Counted from the stretch's first letter, positions 1-9,568 are shown. The stretch: 52,043 nt of DNA from Betaproteobacteria bacterium HGW-Betaproteobacteria-7 (GCA_002840765.1 PHCE01000024.1:50098-102140), one strand, 5' to 3'. Translations and numbers: made by a program. Notes: a model not told the origin generated them from the letters alone.

Positions 1-384
1 CTTGGAGACTAGTTCGTCGAGCTTGGCCTTGCCTTCCGGACGCAGGACAGCCTTGTTGAAGTCGAACAGGGCGTCAGCAGCAACGGTTACCTTTTCGCCG
101 GTCGGCTTCGGGCCAGCAACCGGGGCGGCCGGCGCGGCAGCAGCCATGGCCTTCGGCTCGCAGGTTTCCTTCGGCAGCAGATCCTTGTCGCATTCGCAGC
201 CGGCCTTGTCGGCAGCGGCAGCGGCCGGGGTCCAGTAGCCGGTACGCCAGCACAGGCCGGTACCGCTCTTGGCGACGACGTCGCGGGCATCGATGACATA
301 AACGCGTTCCTGAGCGGTGGCGGTGAAACCGACGCCGGCCAGAAGGGCGACCAGCAGAGACTTCTTGGCGATATTTTTGATCAT
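1..384 (-). CDS. OmpA-family outer-membrane protein, N-terminal part (truncated by window edge)
   Basis: Reading the minus strand from the ATG at 384 gives 128 codons open to the window edge. The protein begins with a basic residue cluster and a hydrophobic stretch ending near ATAQE, a good Sec signal peptide of about 24 residues. A Cys-containing segment (CWRTGYWTP, then CECDKDLLPKE) and an Ala/Pro-rich linker follow. From about residue 103 (EKVTVAADALFDFNKAVLRPEGKAKLDEL) it matches the start of the C-terminal OmpA/MotB peptidoglycan-binding domain. Family knowledge puts it in the outer membrane tethering the envelope to peptidoglycan. A GAGGG ribosome-binding site lies six bases upstream of the start. 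An OmpA-family gene next to gyrA is common in betaproteobacteria. The rest of the gene lies left of the window, so length and domain completeness cannot be judged. Confidence 0.85.
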   Translation of the reverse strand, partial: MIKNIAKKSLLVALLAGVGFTATAQERVYVIDARDVVAKSGTGLCWRTGYWTPAAAAADKAGCECDKDLLPKETCEPKAMAAAAPAAPVAGPKPTGEKVTVAADALFDFNKAVLRPEGKAKLDELVSK

Positions 385-390
385 TGTTTT

Positions 391-395
391 CCCTC
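391..395 (-). promoter_or_regulatory. Shine-Dalgarno site of the OmpA-family gene
   Basis: On the minus strand GAGGG stands six bases before the ATG at 384, which fixes the start. The 57-base gap between this gene and the upstream amidohydrolase (385-441) is AT-rich. It could hold a promoter, but I see only a weak TTGATG/TAATAA pair and do not call it. Confidence 0.6.
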
Positions 396-441
396 GTTGA
401 AGAAAATTTGCAAATTTATTAGTCCGCGACATAACCCAACA

Positions 442-1776
442 TCAATTATTCCGGCGAACTTCTAAACTATTCTGCCATAGCGCTACCACCGAATCCAAGT
501 TATTTGCCCGGCCGCTGGTCAATATTTTGTTGTCTACACAACAATTTCCGCCAATCCATACATGGCTTACTGACTCCCGCCCGGCGACGTGGACCAGATG
601 CGACACCGGGTCGAAGCAGGGACTGGTCTCCAGGCTGCCGAGGTCGACGGCGCAAATGTCAGCGGCTTTTCCAAGGCTGAGCGAGCCGATCTCGTCGCTC
701 AGGCCGAGGGCCCTTGCTCCGTTCAGCGTTGCCATGCGTAAGGCCTGGCGGGCCGGCAGGGTGGCGGCGTCGCCGCTGGTTCCCTTGGCGAGCAGGGCAG
801 CAAGGCGCATTTCACCAAATATATCGAGGCGATTATTGCTGGCTGCGCCATCGGTGCCGAGGCCGACATTGATGCCGCGATTCAACATCGCGGCGACAGG
901 GGCGAAGCCGCTGGCCAGCTTCAGGTTGGAGGTCGGGCAGTGGGCAATGTGAGCGCCGGTGGCGGCGAGCAGATCCAACTCCTCTTCAGCCAGATGTACG
1001 GCATGGACGCCGATCAAGGCGGGGCCGAGCAGGCCGAGGCGATGCAGGCGTTGCAATGGGGTCTGGCCATGCTGGGCAATGGCCTCGCTGATTTCATGCC
1101 GGGTTTCGTGGATGTGGCAATGCACGGGTAGCCCCAGTTGTTCGGAGAGCGTCAGTACGCGTTCGAAAGTGGTGTCGGCTACCGTATATGGGGCGTGGGG
1201 TGCCAGGCAGAACGAGATCAGCGGGTGGCCGCGCCATTGATCGCGGACGGCCAGGCCCTTGTTCAGGTAGTCGTCAGCATCGCTGGCGTAGGGGGTGGGG
1301 AACTCCAACGTTGTGATGCCGAGTACGGCACGCATGCCAAATTCGGTGGCCGCGGTTGCGGCGGCCTCCGGGTAGAAGTACATATCGTTGAAGCAGGTGA
1401 TGCCGCCGCGCAGCATTTCGGCGCAGGCCAGGCGGGTGCCGTCGAGGACGAACTGTGGCGAGACGTTGGCTGCCTCGGTCGGCCAGATGTGTTTCTGCAG
1501 CCAGTCCATCAGTGGCAGGTCGTCGGCCAGACCGCGCATCAGGGTCATTGCCGCGTGGGTATGCAGATTGATCAGGCCGGGAATCAGTATGTGCCGGTCC
1601 AGTGTCGTCCGTTGCGTCGGACGGAAGCGTTGGCGTGCCTCGCTGGTTGGCAGGATGGCGACGATACGGCCATCTCTGACTGCCAACGCATGGTTGTCGA
1701 GCAGAGTATCTGGCTGGACTTGGGCGATCCAGCGGGCCTCGATCAGCAGGTCGATCGTTTCGGGTGTGAGTGTCAT
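442..1776 (-). CDS. mtaD: TRZ/ATZ-family amidohydrolase, probable SAH/MTA (or related) deaminase
   Basis: A 444-residue amidohydrolase-superfamily metalloenzyme. Visible motifs are HTH (residues 72-74) after the typical LIPGLINLHTH strand, the HCHIHET metal/catalytic segment, a HAVHL strand, HCPTSNLKL, and GTDGAASNN holding the metal-binding Asp. This pattern is that of 5-methylthioadenosine/S-adenosylhomocysteine deaminases and TrzA/AtzA-type hydrolases. The family deaminates adenine- or triazine-like rings in the cytoplasm. The substrate cannot be fixed from sequence, so the symbol is tentative. The open frame runs far upstream antisense to gyrA, but family alignment starts at MTLTPETIDLL, so I place the start at 1776. 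It is transcribed divergently from gyrA and is codirectional with, 57 bases ahead of, the OmpA-family gene. Confidence 0.8.
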   Translation of the reverse strand: MTLTPETIDLLIEARWIAQVQPDTLLDNHALAVRDGRIVAILPTSEARQRFRPTQRTTLDRHILIPGLINLHTHAAMTLMRGLADDLPLMDWLQKHIWPTEAANVSPQFVLDGTRLACAEMLRGGITCFNDMYFYPEAAATAATEFGMRAVLGITTLEFPTPYASDADDYLNKGLAVRDQWRGHPLISFCLAPHAPYTVADTTFERVLTLSEQLGLPVHCHIHETRHEISEAIAQHGQTPLQRLHRLGLLGPALIGVHAVHLAEEELDLLAATGAHIAHCPTSNLKLASGFAPVAAMLNRGINVGLGTDGAASNNRLDIFGEMRLAALLAKGTSGDAATLPARQALRMATLNGARALGLSDEIGSLSLGKAADICAVDLGSLETSPCFDPVSHLVHVAGRESVSHVWIGGNCCVDNKILTSGRANNLDSVVALWQNSLEVRRNN

Positions 1777-1807
1777 GAAACGGCGTCTGTCCGTTGATGT
1801 GGGCGTG

Positions 1808-1836
1808 TTAAAATAGCAAATTACGCTCAATACAAC
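1808..1836 (+). promoter_or_regulatory. candidate sigma70 promoter for gyrA operon
   Basis: TTAAAA at 1808-1813 and TACAAC at 1831-1836 are separated by exactly 17 bases in the AT-richest part of the 96-base divergent gap between mtaD and gyrA. Each hexamer matches consensus at four of six positions. This is the best-looking element in the gap, but it is not strong and was picked by eye. Confidence 0.35.
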
Positions 1837-1872
1837 CAATAAGGCATCGCGCGAGCGGTGCGATTGTGAGAC

Positions 1873-4518
1873 ATGGACCAATTCGCCAAAGAAACTCTGC
1901 CGATCAGCCTCGAAGACGAGATGCGGCGTTCCTATCTCGATTACGCCATGAGTGTGATCGTCGGCCGGGCGCTGCCGGATGCGCGCGACGGCCTGAAACC
2001 GGTACATCGCCGCGTGCTGTACGCGATGCACGAGACAAACAACGTTTGGAACCGTCCCTTCGTCAAATGCGCCCGCGTCGTCGGTGAGGTCATGGGTAAG
2101 TTCCACCCGCACGGCGACTCGGCGATTTACGACACGCTGGTGCGCATGGCGCAAGATTTTTCGCTGCGCTACACGCTGGTCGATGGCCAGGGTAACTTCG
2201 GCTCGATCGACGGCGACAATGCGGCGGCCATGCGTTACACCGAATGCCGACTCGACCGCATCGCTTCCGATCTGACTGCCGATATCGACAAGGAAACGGT
2301 CGATTTCGAGCCCAACTATGATGGCAAGGAACTGGAACCGACGGTCCTGCCGACGCGTATTCCCAATCTGCTGATCAATGGCTCGGCCGGTATTGCGGTT
2401 GGCATGGCGACCAACGTGCCGCCGCACAACCTCAATGAAGTCGTCGCCGGTTGCCTGGCGCTGCTGGAAAACCCGGCACTGACGATCGACGACCTGATCG
2501 AATACATCCCCGCCCCGGACTTCCCGACCGCCGGCCTGATCTACGGCGTGATGGGCGTGCGCGAAGGCTACAAGACCGGCCGTGGCCGCGTCATCATGCG
2601 CGGCCGGACGCATTTCGAGGACATCGGCAAGGGCGACCGCCAGGCACTGATCGTTGACGAGATTCCCTATCAGGTTAACAAGAAGTCGCTGATCGAGAAG
2701 ATCGCCGAGCTGGTTAACGAGAAGAAGATCGAGGGTATTTCCGACATTCGCGATGAGTCCGACAAGTCGGGCATGCGCATCGTCATCGAACTGAAGCGCG
2801 GCGAGGTCGGCGAGGTCATCCTCAACAATCTGTACAAGCAGACGCAGTTGCAGGACACCTTCGGCATGAACATGGTGGCGCTGGTCGACGGCCAGCCGCG
2901 CCTGCTCAACCTGAAACAGGCGCTGGAATGCTTCCTGTCGCACCGCCGGGAAGTGGTGACGCGGCGCACCGTTTTCGAACTGCGCAAGGCGCGCGAACGC
3001 GGCCATATCCTCGAAGGTCTGGCCGTTGCGCTGTCCAACGTTGATGAAATCATCGCCCTGATCAAGGCGGCGCCGACGCCGGCTGATGCCAAGATCGGCC
3101 TGATGGGGCGCCAGTGGCGCAGCCCGGTGGTCGAGGAAATGCTGGTGCGGGCGTCTTCCGACGTTTCGCGTCCGGACGGCCTAGCGCCCGAGTTCGGCCT
3201 GTCCGAACAGGGCTACCGCCTTTCCGACGCCCAGGCCCAGGCCATCCTCGAACTGCGCCTGCAGCGCCTGACCGGCCTCGAGCAGGACAAGATCGTCAGC
3301 GAGTACAAGGAGGTCATGGCCAAGATCCTCGACCTGCTCGACATCCTGGCCAAGCCGGAGCGCATTACCGAAATCATCGTCGGCGAACTGACGGCGATCC
3401 GTGACCAGTTCGGCGACGAGCGCCGTTCGGAAATCGTGCTGCACACGCAGGAACTCGGCATCGAAGATTTCATTACGCCGCAGGACATGGTCGTCACCCT
3501 GTCGCACGGCGGCTACATCAAGGCCCAGCCGCTGGCTGACTACCGCGCCCAGAAACGCGGTGGCCGTGGCAAACAGGCGGCGGCGATCAAGGACGAGGAT
3601 TTCGTCGATCACCTGTTCGTCGCCAACACCCACGACTTCATCCTGTGCTTCTCCAACCGCGGCCGCTGCTACTGGCTGAAGGTCTACGAAGCGCCGCAGG
3701 GCAGCCGGACGAGTCGCGGCAAGCCGATCGTCAATCTGTTCCCGCTGGAAGAGGGCGAACGGATCAACGCTGTGCTGCCGGTCAAGGAATTCGCCGACGA
3801 CAAATTCATCTTCATGGCCACCCGTACCGGTACGGTCAAGAAAACGCCGCTGTCCGACTTCTCCAACCCGCGCAAGGCCGGCATCATCGCCGTCGATCTG
3901 CTCGATGACGACTATCTGATCGGTGTCGAACTGACCACCGGCCAGAGCGACATCGTGCTCGTCTCGGACGCCGGCAAGGCGGTCTGGTTCGACGAGGAAG
4001 ACGTCCGCCCGATGGGCCGCGGCGCCCGCGGCGTCCGCGGCATGAAACTGCAGCCGGGGCAGACGGTGATTTCGCTGCTGGTTGCCGAATCCGACCAGCA
4101 GACGGTGCTGGTCGCCACCGAGAACGGCTTTGGCAAGCGCACGGTGCTCGCTGACTTCCGCCATTCCGGACGCGGTACGCAGGGGGTCAAGGCGATTGCC
4201 GATTCCGAGCGCAACGGCGTGGTGATTGGCGCCAAGCTGGTCGACGACAACGACGAGGTGATGTTGATCACCACCGGCGGCGTGCTGATCCGCACCCGCG
4301 TCGCGGAAATCCGCGGCATGGGCCGGGCAACGCAGGGCGTGACGCTGATTGCGCTGGACGACGGCGAGAAGCTGGCCGGTCTGGAGAAAGTTGCCGAATC
4401 GGTGGTCGAGGTCGATGCCGACAGCGAGGCTGAAGGCGATGTGCCGGCCGAAGCGAATGGCGAAGCTCCGGCGCCGGAAGCCGATGATGCAGCCGACAAC
4501 GAAGGTGGAGAAGCCTGA
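1873..4518 (+). CDS. gyrA: DNA gyrase subunit A
   Basis: An 881-residue GyrA, the breakage-reunion subunit of type II topoisomerase that introduces negative supercoils with GyrB. The N-terminal winged-helix core is complete. The catalytic Tyr lies in [10 protein letters not shown] (Y122). The quinolone region [10 protein letters not shown] carries Ser83 and Asp87, the drug-sensitive residues in E. coli numbering. The C-terminal beta-pinwheel has a GyrA box of the form QKRGGRGK near residue 556, needed for DNA wrapping, and repeated TRxG-type blades. The protein ends in a long acidic Glu/Asp/Ala tail, as in other betaproteobacterial GyrA. The start [17 protein letters not shown] is the conserved one; no strong Shine-Dalgarno is visible. 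Its TGA overlaps the serC start by one base, so serC is probably translationally coupled. Confidence 0.98.
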   Translation: MDQFAKETLPISLEDEMRRSYLDYAMSVIVGRALPDARDGLKPVHRRVLYAMHETNNVWNRPFVKCARVVGEVMGKFHPHGDSAIYDTLVRMAQDFSLRYTLVDGQGNFGSIDGDNAAAMRYTECRLDRIASDLTADIDKETVDFEPNYDGKELEPTVLPTRIPNLLINGSAGIAVGMATNVPPHNLNEVVAGCLALLENPALTIDDLIEYIPAPDFPTAGLIYGVMGVREGYKTGRGRVIMRGRTHFEDIGKGDRQALIVDEIPYQVNKKSLIEKIAELVNEKKIEGISDIRDESDKSGMRIVIELKRGEVGEVILNNLYKQTQLQDTFGMNMVALVDGQPRLLNLKQALECFLSHRREVVTRRTVFELRKARERGHILEGLAVALSNVDEIIALIKAAPTPADAKIGLMGRQWRSPVVEEMLVRASSDVSRPDGLAPEFGLSEQGYRLSDAQAQAILELRLQRLTGLEQDKIVSEYKEVMAKILDLLDILAKPERITEIIVGELTAIRDQFGDERRSEIVLHTQELGIEDFITPQDMVVTLSHGGYIKAQPLADYRAQKRGGRGKQAAAIKDEDFVDHLFVANTHDFILCFSNRGRCYWLKVYEAPQGSRTSRGKPIVNLFPLEEGERINAVLPVKEFADDKFIFMATRTGTVKKTPLSDFSNPRKAGIIAVDLLDDDYLIGVELTTGQSDIVLVSDAGKAVWFDEEDVRPMGRGARGVRGMKLQPGQTVISLLVAESDQQTVLVATENGFGKRTVLADFRHSGRGTQGVKAIADSERNGVVIGAKLVDDNDEVMLITTGGVLIRTRVAEIRGMGRATQGVTLIALDDGEKLAGLEKVAESVVEVDADSEAEGDVPAEANGEAPAPEADDAADNEGGEA

Positions 4519-5603
4519 TGACGCGTTTGTGGAATTTCAGCGCCGGACCGGCTGCGCTTCCCGAAGAAGTCCTGCGCCAGGCGCAGGCCGAACTGCTCGA
4601 CTGGCATGGCGCCGGCTGCAGCGTCATGGAGATGAGCCATCGCGGCAAGGAGTTCATTTCCATCCTTGAGCAGGCGGAGAGCGACCTGCGCGAGTTGCTG
4701 GGCATTCCCGAGCAGTACAAGGTGTTGTTCCTGCAGGGCGGTGCGACGCAGCAGTTCGCGCAGATCCCGATGAACCTGCTGGCCGGTCGTTCCGCCGATT
4801 ACATCGTCACCGGCTCGTGGTCGAAGAAGGCCTTCAAGGAAGCCCAGCGCATCGGTAACGTGCGCTGTGCGGCGACGACCGAGGCCAGCGGCTTCACCCG
4901 CCTGCCGACGGCCGAGGAAATCAAGCTCGACCCGTTCGCCGCCTACCTGCACGTCTGCACCAACGAGACCATCCACGGCGTCGAGATTCCTGCCGAGCGC
5001 ATCGCCGATACCGGCGTGCCGCTGGTCGCCGACATGTCCTCGCACATCCTGTCGCGGCCGGTCAATGTCGAGAAGTTCGGCATGATCTACGCCGGTGCCC
5101 AGAAGAACATCGGCCCGTCCGGCGTGACGCTGGTGATCATTCATCGCGACCTGCTCGGCATGGCACCGCTGAGCACGCCGACGGTGATGGATTACGCAGT
5201 GATGGCCGAGCATGGCTCGATGCTGAACACGCCACCGACCTTCGGTATCTATTTTGCTGGCCTGGTTTTCCAGTGGCTGAAGCATCAGGGCGGGCTGGCT
5301 GGCATGGCCGCCATCAATGCCGCCAAGGCCGAGGCGCTGTACGCCTGCATCGACGGTTCCGGCGGCTTCTACAGCAACCCGGTCGATATCGACTGCCGTT
5401 CGCGGATGAACGTGCCGTTCACGCTGGCTGATCCGCTGCTCGATGCGGCTTTCCTTACCGAAGCCAAGACTGCCGGCCTGCTCGGGCTGAAGGGGCACAA
5501 GTCGGTCGGCGGCATGCGTGCCTCGATCTACAATGCCGTTTCCGCCGAGGCCGTCCGCGTGCTGGTGGACTTCATGAACGATTTCGCCAAACGCAACGGG
5601 TAA
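4518..5603 (+). CDS. serC: phosphoserine aminotransferase
   Basis: A 361-residue class V aminotransferase that interconverts 3-phosphohydroxypyruvate and phosphoserine (serine synthesis) and also serves pyridoxine synthesis. The N-terminus WNFSAGPAALP, the GGATQQFAQ cofactor-phosphate segment, the TNETIHG motif and the PLP Lys in YAGAQKNIGPSG (K196) are all present, as is the terminal GGMRASIYNA. The length is normal for SerC. It starts within the gyrA stop (TGATG) and is followed after six bases by pheA, an arrangement conserved in many proteobacteria. Confidence 0.97.
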   Translation: MTRLWNFSAGPAALPEEVLRQAQAELLDWHGAGCSVMEMSHRGKEFISILEQAESDLRELLGIPEQYKVLFLQGGATQQFAQIPMNLLAGRSADYIVTGSWSKKAFKEAQRIGNVRCAATTEASGFTRLPTAEEIKLDPFAAYLHVCTNETIHGVEIPAERIADTGVPLVADMSSHILSRPVNVEKFGMIYAGAQKNIGPSGVTLVIIHRDLLGMAPLSTPTVMDYAVMAEHGSMLNTPPTFGIYFAGLVFQWLKHQGGLAGMAAINAAKAEALYACIDGSGGFYSNPVDIDCRSRMNVPFTLADPLLDAAFLTEAKTAGLLGLKGHKSVGGMRASIYNAVSAEAVRVLVDFMNDFAKRNG

Positions 5604-5609
5604 GCACCG

Positions 5610-6701
5610 ATGATCGACGACCTGCAGAAAGCCCTGGCCGGCGTGCGCGCCGATATCGACCGCATCGACGGCGAGCTGCTGAAACTGTTGAACGAGCGCG
5701 CCCGCTGCGCGCAGAAGGTCGGCGAAATCAAGGCCGAACATGGCGCGGCCGGGCACATCTACCGGCCGGAGCGCGAGGCGCAGGTGCTGCGCCGGTTGCA
5801 GGATGCCAACCCCGGCCCGCTGCCCGGCGAGAACATCACCTTCTTCTTCCGCGAGGTGATGTCGGCCTGCCTGTCACTGGAAGAACCGCTCGGTATCGCC
5901 TTTCTCGGCCCGCTCGGCACCTTCTCGGAATCGGCGGCAACCAAGCATTTCGGCCACGCCGCGCGGCTGCTGCCGCAGACCTCGATTGATGACGTGTTCC
6001 GTGAAGTTGAGTCCGGCCATGCCCATTACGCCGTCGTGCCGGTCGAAAACTCGACCGAGGGCGCGGTCGGTCGCACCATGGACCTGCTGCTCGGCACGCA
6101 ACTGAAGATCTGCGGCGAAGTGGTGCTGCGCATCCACCAGAACCTGCTGTCCAACGAGACCGACCTCGCCGCCATCGGCCGCGTCTACTCGCACGCCCAG
6201 TCGCTGGCGCAGTGCCACGAATGGCTCAACCGCATGCTGCCCAACGCCCAGCGCATCTCCGTCGGCAGCAATGCCCAGGCGGCGCAGCTGGCGGCCGGCG
6301 AGGCCGGTGCAGCGGCCATCGCCGGCGAGGCGGCGGCGGCCCGCTACAGCCTGCCCAAGCTGGCCGAAAACATCGAGGACGAGCCGAACAACACCACGCG
6401 CTTCCTCGTCCTCGGTCGCCACGACTCCGGCCCCTCCGGGCGCGACAAGACCTCGCTGATCATGTCGGCGCCCAACCGTACTGGCGCCCTGCACGAACTG
6501 CTGTTGCCGTTCTCGCATACCGGCGTCTCGATGTCGCGGCTGGAGTCGCGGCCGGCGCGCAACGCGCTGTGGGAATACGTCTTTTACGTCGATGTCGATG
6601 GTCACCACGACGATCCGGCGGTCAAATCTGCGCTCGACGAACTGGGCAGCCGCGCCGCCTACCTTAAGATACTCGGCTCCTACCCGGTCGCCGTTTACTG
6701 A
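5610..6701 (+). CDS. pheA: bifunctional chorismate mutase / prephenate dehydratase
   Basis: A 363-residue P-protein converting chorismate to prephenate and then to phenylpyruvate. Residues 1-90 form the AroQ chorismate mutase helical domain (RADIDRIDGELLKLLNERA). From about residue 95 the dehydratase domain begins with AFLGPLGTFSESAA and includes PVENSTEGAV and the NNTTRFLVLG motif. Residues from about 285 form an ACT domain with the ESRP-type phenylalanine-binding motif (LESRPARN), so feedback inhibition by phenylalanine is expected. It sits six bases after serC and eight bases before hisC. Confidence 0.97.
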   Translation: MIDDLQKALAGVRADIDRIDGELLKLLNERARCAQKVGEIKAEHGAAGHIYRPEREAQVLRRLQDANPGPLPGENITFFFREVMSACLSLEEPLGIAFLGPLGTFSESAATKHFGHAARLLPQTSIDDVFREVESGHAHYAVVPVENSTEGAVGRTMDLLLGTQLKICGEVVLRIHQNLLSNETDLAAIGRVYSHAQSLAQCHEWLNRMLPNAQRISVGSNAQAAQLAAGEAGAAAIAGEAAAARYSLPKLAENIEDEPNNTTRFLVLGRHDSGPSGRDKTSLIMSAPNRTGALHELLLPFSHTGVSMSRLESRPARNALWEYVFYVDVDGHHDDPAVKSALDELGSRAAYLKILGSYPVAVY

Positions 6702-6709
6702 GAATTTCC

Positions 6710-7798
6710 ATGAGCCTGTCTGAGCAAGCCCTGTCCTACGTCCGCGCCATTTCGCCCTATCAGCCGGGCAAGCCGATCACCGAACTGGCCCGCGAGATGG
6801 GCATCCCGGTCGACAGCATCGTCAAGCTGGCCTCCAACGAAAACCCGTTGGGCATGAGCCCGAAGGCGAAAAAGGCGGTCGAGGCGGCAATCGCCGGCAT
6901 CGAGCGCTATCCGGACCAGTTCGAATTGATCGCCAAGGTCGCCGAACGCTGCGGCGTGGCGGCAGGGCAGGTGGTGCTCGGCAACGGTTCCAACGACGTG
7001 CTCGACCTGATCGCCCGTGTCTTTCTGGCGCCCGGCCGTTCGGCGGTGTTCGCCCAGCATGCCTTCGCCGTTTATCCGCTGGCCACGCTATCGACCGGCG
7101 CCGAACTGGTCGCCACCCCGGCCAAGAACTACGGCCATGACCTCGCTGCCATGCGCGCCGCCATCCGGCCGGATACCCGCATCGTCTGGATCGCCAATCC
7201 GAACAATCCGACCGGCAATTTCCTGCCTTACCCTGAAGTGCGTGCCTTCCTCGAGGCCGTGCCGAAGGACGTGGTCGTCGTGCTTGACGAGGCCTACAAC
7301 GAATACCTGCCGCCGGCCGACCGGGTCGATGTCGCTGGTTGGCTCGCCGATTTCCCCAATCTGGTCGTCTGCCGTACCTTCTCGAAGATTTTCGGTCTGG
7401 CCGGCCTGCGCGTCGGCTATGCCCTGGCGTCGGCTGAAATTGCCGACCTGATGAACCGCGTCCGCCAGCCGTTCAACGTGAACAACCTGGCGCTGGCGGC
7501 GGCGGTGGCGGCACTCGACGATCACGAATTCATCAAGGCCAGCTACGAGTTGAACCAGCGCGGCATGGTGCAGATCATCGCCGGCCTGGAGCGCCTTGGC
7601 CTCGAATACATCAAGCCGCATGGCAACTTCGTCACCTTCCGCGTCGGCAATGGCGCCGCGGTCAACCAGAAGCTGCTGCAGCAGGGCGTCATCGTCCGCC
7701 CGATCGGCGGCTACGGCCTGCCCGAATGGCTGCGTGTGACCATTGGCGCCGAGGCCGAGAACGCCCGTTTCCTGGCCGCGCTTGAGCAGGCAGTGTAA
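6710..7798 (+). CDS. hisC: histidinol-phosphate aminotransferase (aromatic-cluster paralogue)
   Basis: A 362-residue class I/II PLP aminotransferase. It shows the N-terminal ASNENPLG motif, NPNNPTGN, DEAYNEY and the PLP Lys in TFSKIFGLAGLRVGY (K226). It transaminates imidazole-acetol phosphate in histidine synthesis. Paralogues sitting between pheA and tyrA, as here and in Pseudomonas (hisC2), are thought to act also on phenylpyruvate, hydroxyphenylpyruvate or arogenate. Context therefore suggests an aromatic amino-acid role. The TAA stop is immediately followed by the tyrA ATG. Confidence 0.93.
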   Translation: MSLSEQALSYVRAISPYQPGKPITELAREMGIPVDSIVKLASNENPLGMSPKAKKAVEAAIAGIERYPDQFELIAKVAERCGVAAGQVVLGNGSNDVLDLIARVFLAPGRSAVFAQHAFAVYPLATLSTGAELVATPAKNYGHDLAAMRAAIRPDTRIVWIANPNNPTGNFLPYPEVRAFLEAVPKDVVVVLDEAYNEYLPPADRVDVAGWLADFPNLVVCRTFSKIFGLAGLRVGYALASAEIADLMNRVRQPFNVNNLALAAAVAALDDHEFIKASYELNQRGMVQIIAGLERLGLEYIKPHGNFVTFRVGNGAAVNQKLLQQGVIVRPIGGYGLPEWLRVTIGAEAENARFLAALEQAV

Positions 7799-8680
7799 AT
7801 GGACAATGCGGCGCCCGAGTTCGGCAAGATCGTCGTCTTCGGCACCGGCCTGATTGGCGGTTCTTTCGCCCTGGCCTTGAAGGAGGCGGGGGCGGTGGAA
7901 GAGGTGGTCGGCTTTGGCCGTACGCCCTCTACGCTGCGCATCGCCCAGCAACTCGGCGTCATTGACCGCGCCGGCATCAATCCGGGACATGAAATCGGCG
8001 ACGCCGACATCGTCCTGGTGGCGACGCCGGTAGCCCAGATGCGGGAAATTTTCGAGCGTATCGCCCCGTATCTTGGCCCGAACACCATCGTCACCGATGG
8101 CGGTTCGACCAAGGGCGACGTCGTTGCCGCGGCCCGTGCCGCGTTCAAAGGGCACATCGGCAAGTTCGTCCCGGCGCATCCGATCGCCGGCGCCGAGAAC
8201 AGTGGCCCGGCGGCGGCGCGCGGGGATCTCTATCAGGGCAAGAAGGTCGTCGTCACGCCGCTGCCGGAAAACAACGACGACCGCCTCGACCGCGTCAAGC
8301 GCGCCTGGTCGCTGTGCGGCGCCGACATCTACGAACTGACGGCGGAGCAACACGACCGCGTCTTCGCCGCCGTCAGCCACCTGCCGCACCTGCTCTCCTT
8401 CGCCCTAGTGCATGATTTGGCTGTGCGCGAGGACGCCGACCTGTTCTTTACCTTCGCCGCTTCCGGCTTCCGCGATTTCACCCGCATTGCCGCCAGCCAC
8501 CCGGAAATGTGGCGCGACATCTGCCTCGCCAACCGGGCGGCGTTGCTCGGCGAACTTGATAGCTACCGCGCCCAGCTCGACGATCTGCGCGCGGCGCTGG
8601 CCGCCAACGACGGCGAGCGGCTCGAGGAAATCTTCGGCATCGCCCGGCAGGCACGGCGCAACTGGGCCGGCGAGAGCTGA
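7799..8680 (+). CDS. tyrA: prephenate (or arogenate) dehydrogenase
   Basis: A 293-residue TyrA that oxidatively decarboxylates prephenate on the tyrosine branch. The Rossmann motif is VVFGTGLIGGSFALAL near the N-terminus, followed by a VATPVAQM strand, DGGSTKG, and the HPIAGAENSG active-site segment containing the conserved His. Late in the protein HDRVFAAVSHLPH and SGFRDFTRIA are typical of the helical domain. It is a stand-alone dehydrogenase: the length leaves no room for the fused AroA found in Pseudomonas. The usual next gene, aroA, is missing and a DNA ligase follows three bases later. Confidence 0.95.
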   Translation: MDNAAPEFGKIVVFGTGLIGGSFALALKEAGAVEEVVGFGRTPSTLRIAQQLGVIDRAGINPGHEIGDADIVLVATPVAQMREIFERIAPYLGPNTIVTDGGSTKGDVVAAARAAFKGHIGKFVPAHPIAGAENSGPAAARGDLYQGKKVVVTPLPENNDDRLDRVKRAWSLCGADIYELTAEQHDRVFAAVSHLPHLLSFALVHDLAVREDADLFFTFAASGFRDFTRIAASHPEMWRDICLANRAALLGELDSYRAQLDDLRAALAANDGERLEEIFGIARQARRNWAGES

Positions 8681-8683
8681 ACC

Positions 8684-9520
8684 ATGTACCGGCTGCGCGC
8701 GCTGCTCCTCGGACTGGCGTTGGCGCTGACGGTGTTGCCGCTACGTGCCGGGCCGCCCGAAATCCTGCTGGCCAATGTTTTCCGTGAAGGCATCGACGTA
8801 ACCCAGTATCTGGTCAGCGAGAAATTCGATGGCGTGCGGGCGATCTGGGATGGTCAGCAACTACGTTTTCGCAGCGGTAACCTGATTTCGGCTCCCAAGT
8901 GGTTTCTTGATGGCCTACCGGCGCAGCCGCTGGACGGCGAACTGTGGCTTGGCCGCGGCCATTTTGAGCGTCTGTCCGGCATCGTCCGCCGCGAGATGCC
9001 GGTGGATGAGGAGTGGCGGCAGGTGCGCTACATGATCTTCGAGCTGCCAGGCGGCGAGGGTGTTTTCCGTGAGCGGGCCGGGCGCATTGAGCGCTTGGTT
9101 GCCCAGGCCGGCGTACCGTGGCTGGCAGCAGTGCGCCAGGATGTGGTGACCGACCGGGCGAGCCTGCAGGCCAAGCTGGCCGCCGTGCTCAAGGCAGGCG
9201 GCGAGGGATTGATGCTGCACCGAGCCGACGCCCTCTACGAGTCCGGACGCAGCGACACCCTGCTCAAGCTGAAACCGTGGCTGGATGCCGAGGCTGTTGT
9301 CGTCGGCCATCTGCCGGGCAACGGCAAGTACGCCGGCCAGCTGGGCGCGCTGCGCGTGCGTCTGGCGGACGGACGCCAATTCAGACTAGGTACCGGCTTT
9401 ACCGACGCGCAGCGGCGCCAGCCACCGCCGATCGGCGCCACGGTGACTTATCGCTATCGCGAACTGACCGCCAAGGGCCTGCCGCGCTTCGCCAGTTTTT
9501 TGCGCATTCGCGAAGAATGA
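8684..9520 (+). CDS. ligE: secreted ATP-dependent DNA ligase (LigE-type)
   Basis: A 278-residue minimal ATP-dependent DNA ligase. The N-terminal 22 residues (basic start, then LLLGLALALTVLPLRAG) form a signal peptide, so the enzyme probably acts in the periplasm. The adenylated Lys is in motif I, SEKFDGVRAIW (K47). Motif III/IIIa (PLDGELWLG, YMIFE), motif IV (GGEGLMLHR) and motif V (LLKLKPW) follow, and the C-terminal OB domain ends in TVTYRYRELT. The family is small, lacks accessory domains and is known from Gram-negatives, where it has been linked to extracellular or incoming DNA. It starts three bases after tyrA and lies 48 bases before rmlB, an unexpected position inside an amino-acid and polysaccharide operon. 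Confidence 0.9.
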   Translation: MYRLRALLLGLALALTVLPLRAGPPEILLANVFREGIDVTQYLVSEKFDGVRAIWDGQQLRFRSGNLISAPKWFLDGLPAQPLDGELWLGRGHFERLSGIVRREMPVDEEWRQVRYMIFELPGGEGVFRERAGRIERLVAQAGVPWLAAVRQDVVTDRASLQAKLAAVLKAGGEGLMLHRADALYESGRSDTLLKLKPWLDAEAVVVGHLPGNGKYAGQLGALRVRLADGRQFRLGTGFTDAQRRQPPPIGATVTYRYRELTAKGLPRFASFLRIREE

Positions 9521-9533
9521 CGCCCGCCTGCGA

Positions 9534-9539
9534 TAAAAT
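9534..9539 (+). promoter_or_regulatory. possible -10 element ahead of rmlB
   Basis: In the 48-base gap between ligE and rmlB the hexamer TAAAAT (five of six matches to TATAAT) lies inside a small inverted repeat at 9530-9542 (GCGAT-AAA-ATCGC). I see no matching -35 hexamer 16-18 bases upstream, so this is a weak candidate for a promoter that would uncouple the sugar genes from the housekeeping operon. Confidence 0.25.
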
Positions 9540-9568
9540 CGCATCCCTTGTTTCGTCAGCGGACACCC

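Noticed and set aside
1777..3006. Minus-strand frame extending the amidohydrolase far upstream over gyrA
   Set aside because: It is antisense to gyrA and has no relation to the amidohydrolase family. The conserved start is at 1776.
3912..5756. 614-codon minus-strand open frame across gyrA-serC-pheA
   Set aside because: Long antisense frames arise easily in GC-rich coding DNA, and the true genes on the plus strand are certain.
7088..8389. 433-codon minus-strand frame across hisC and tyrA
   Set aside because: It is antisense to two well-supported genes and is of low complexity with a composition typical of shadow frames.
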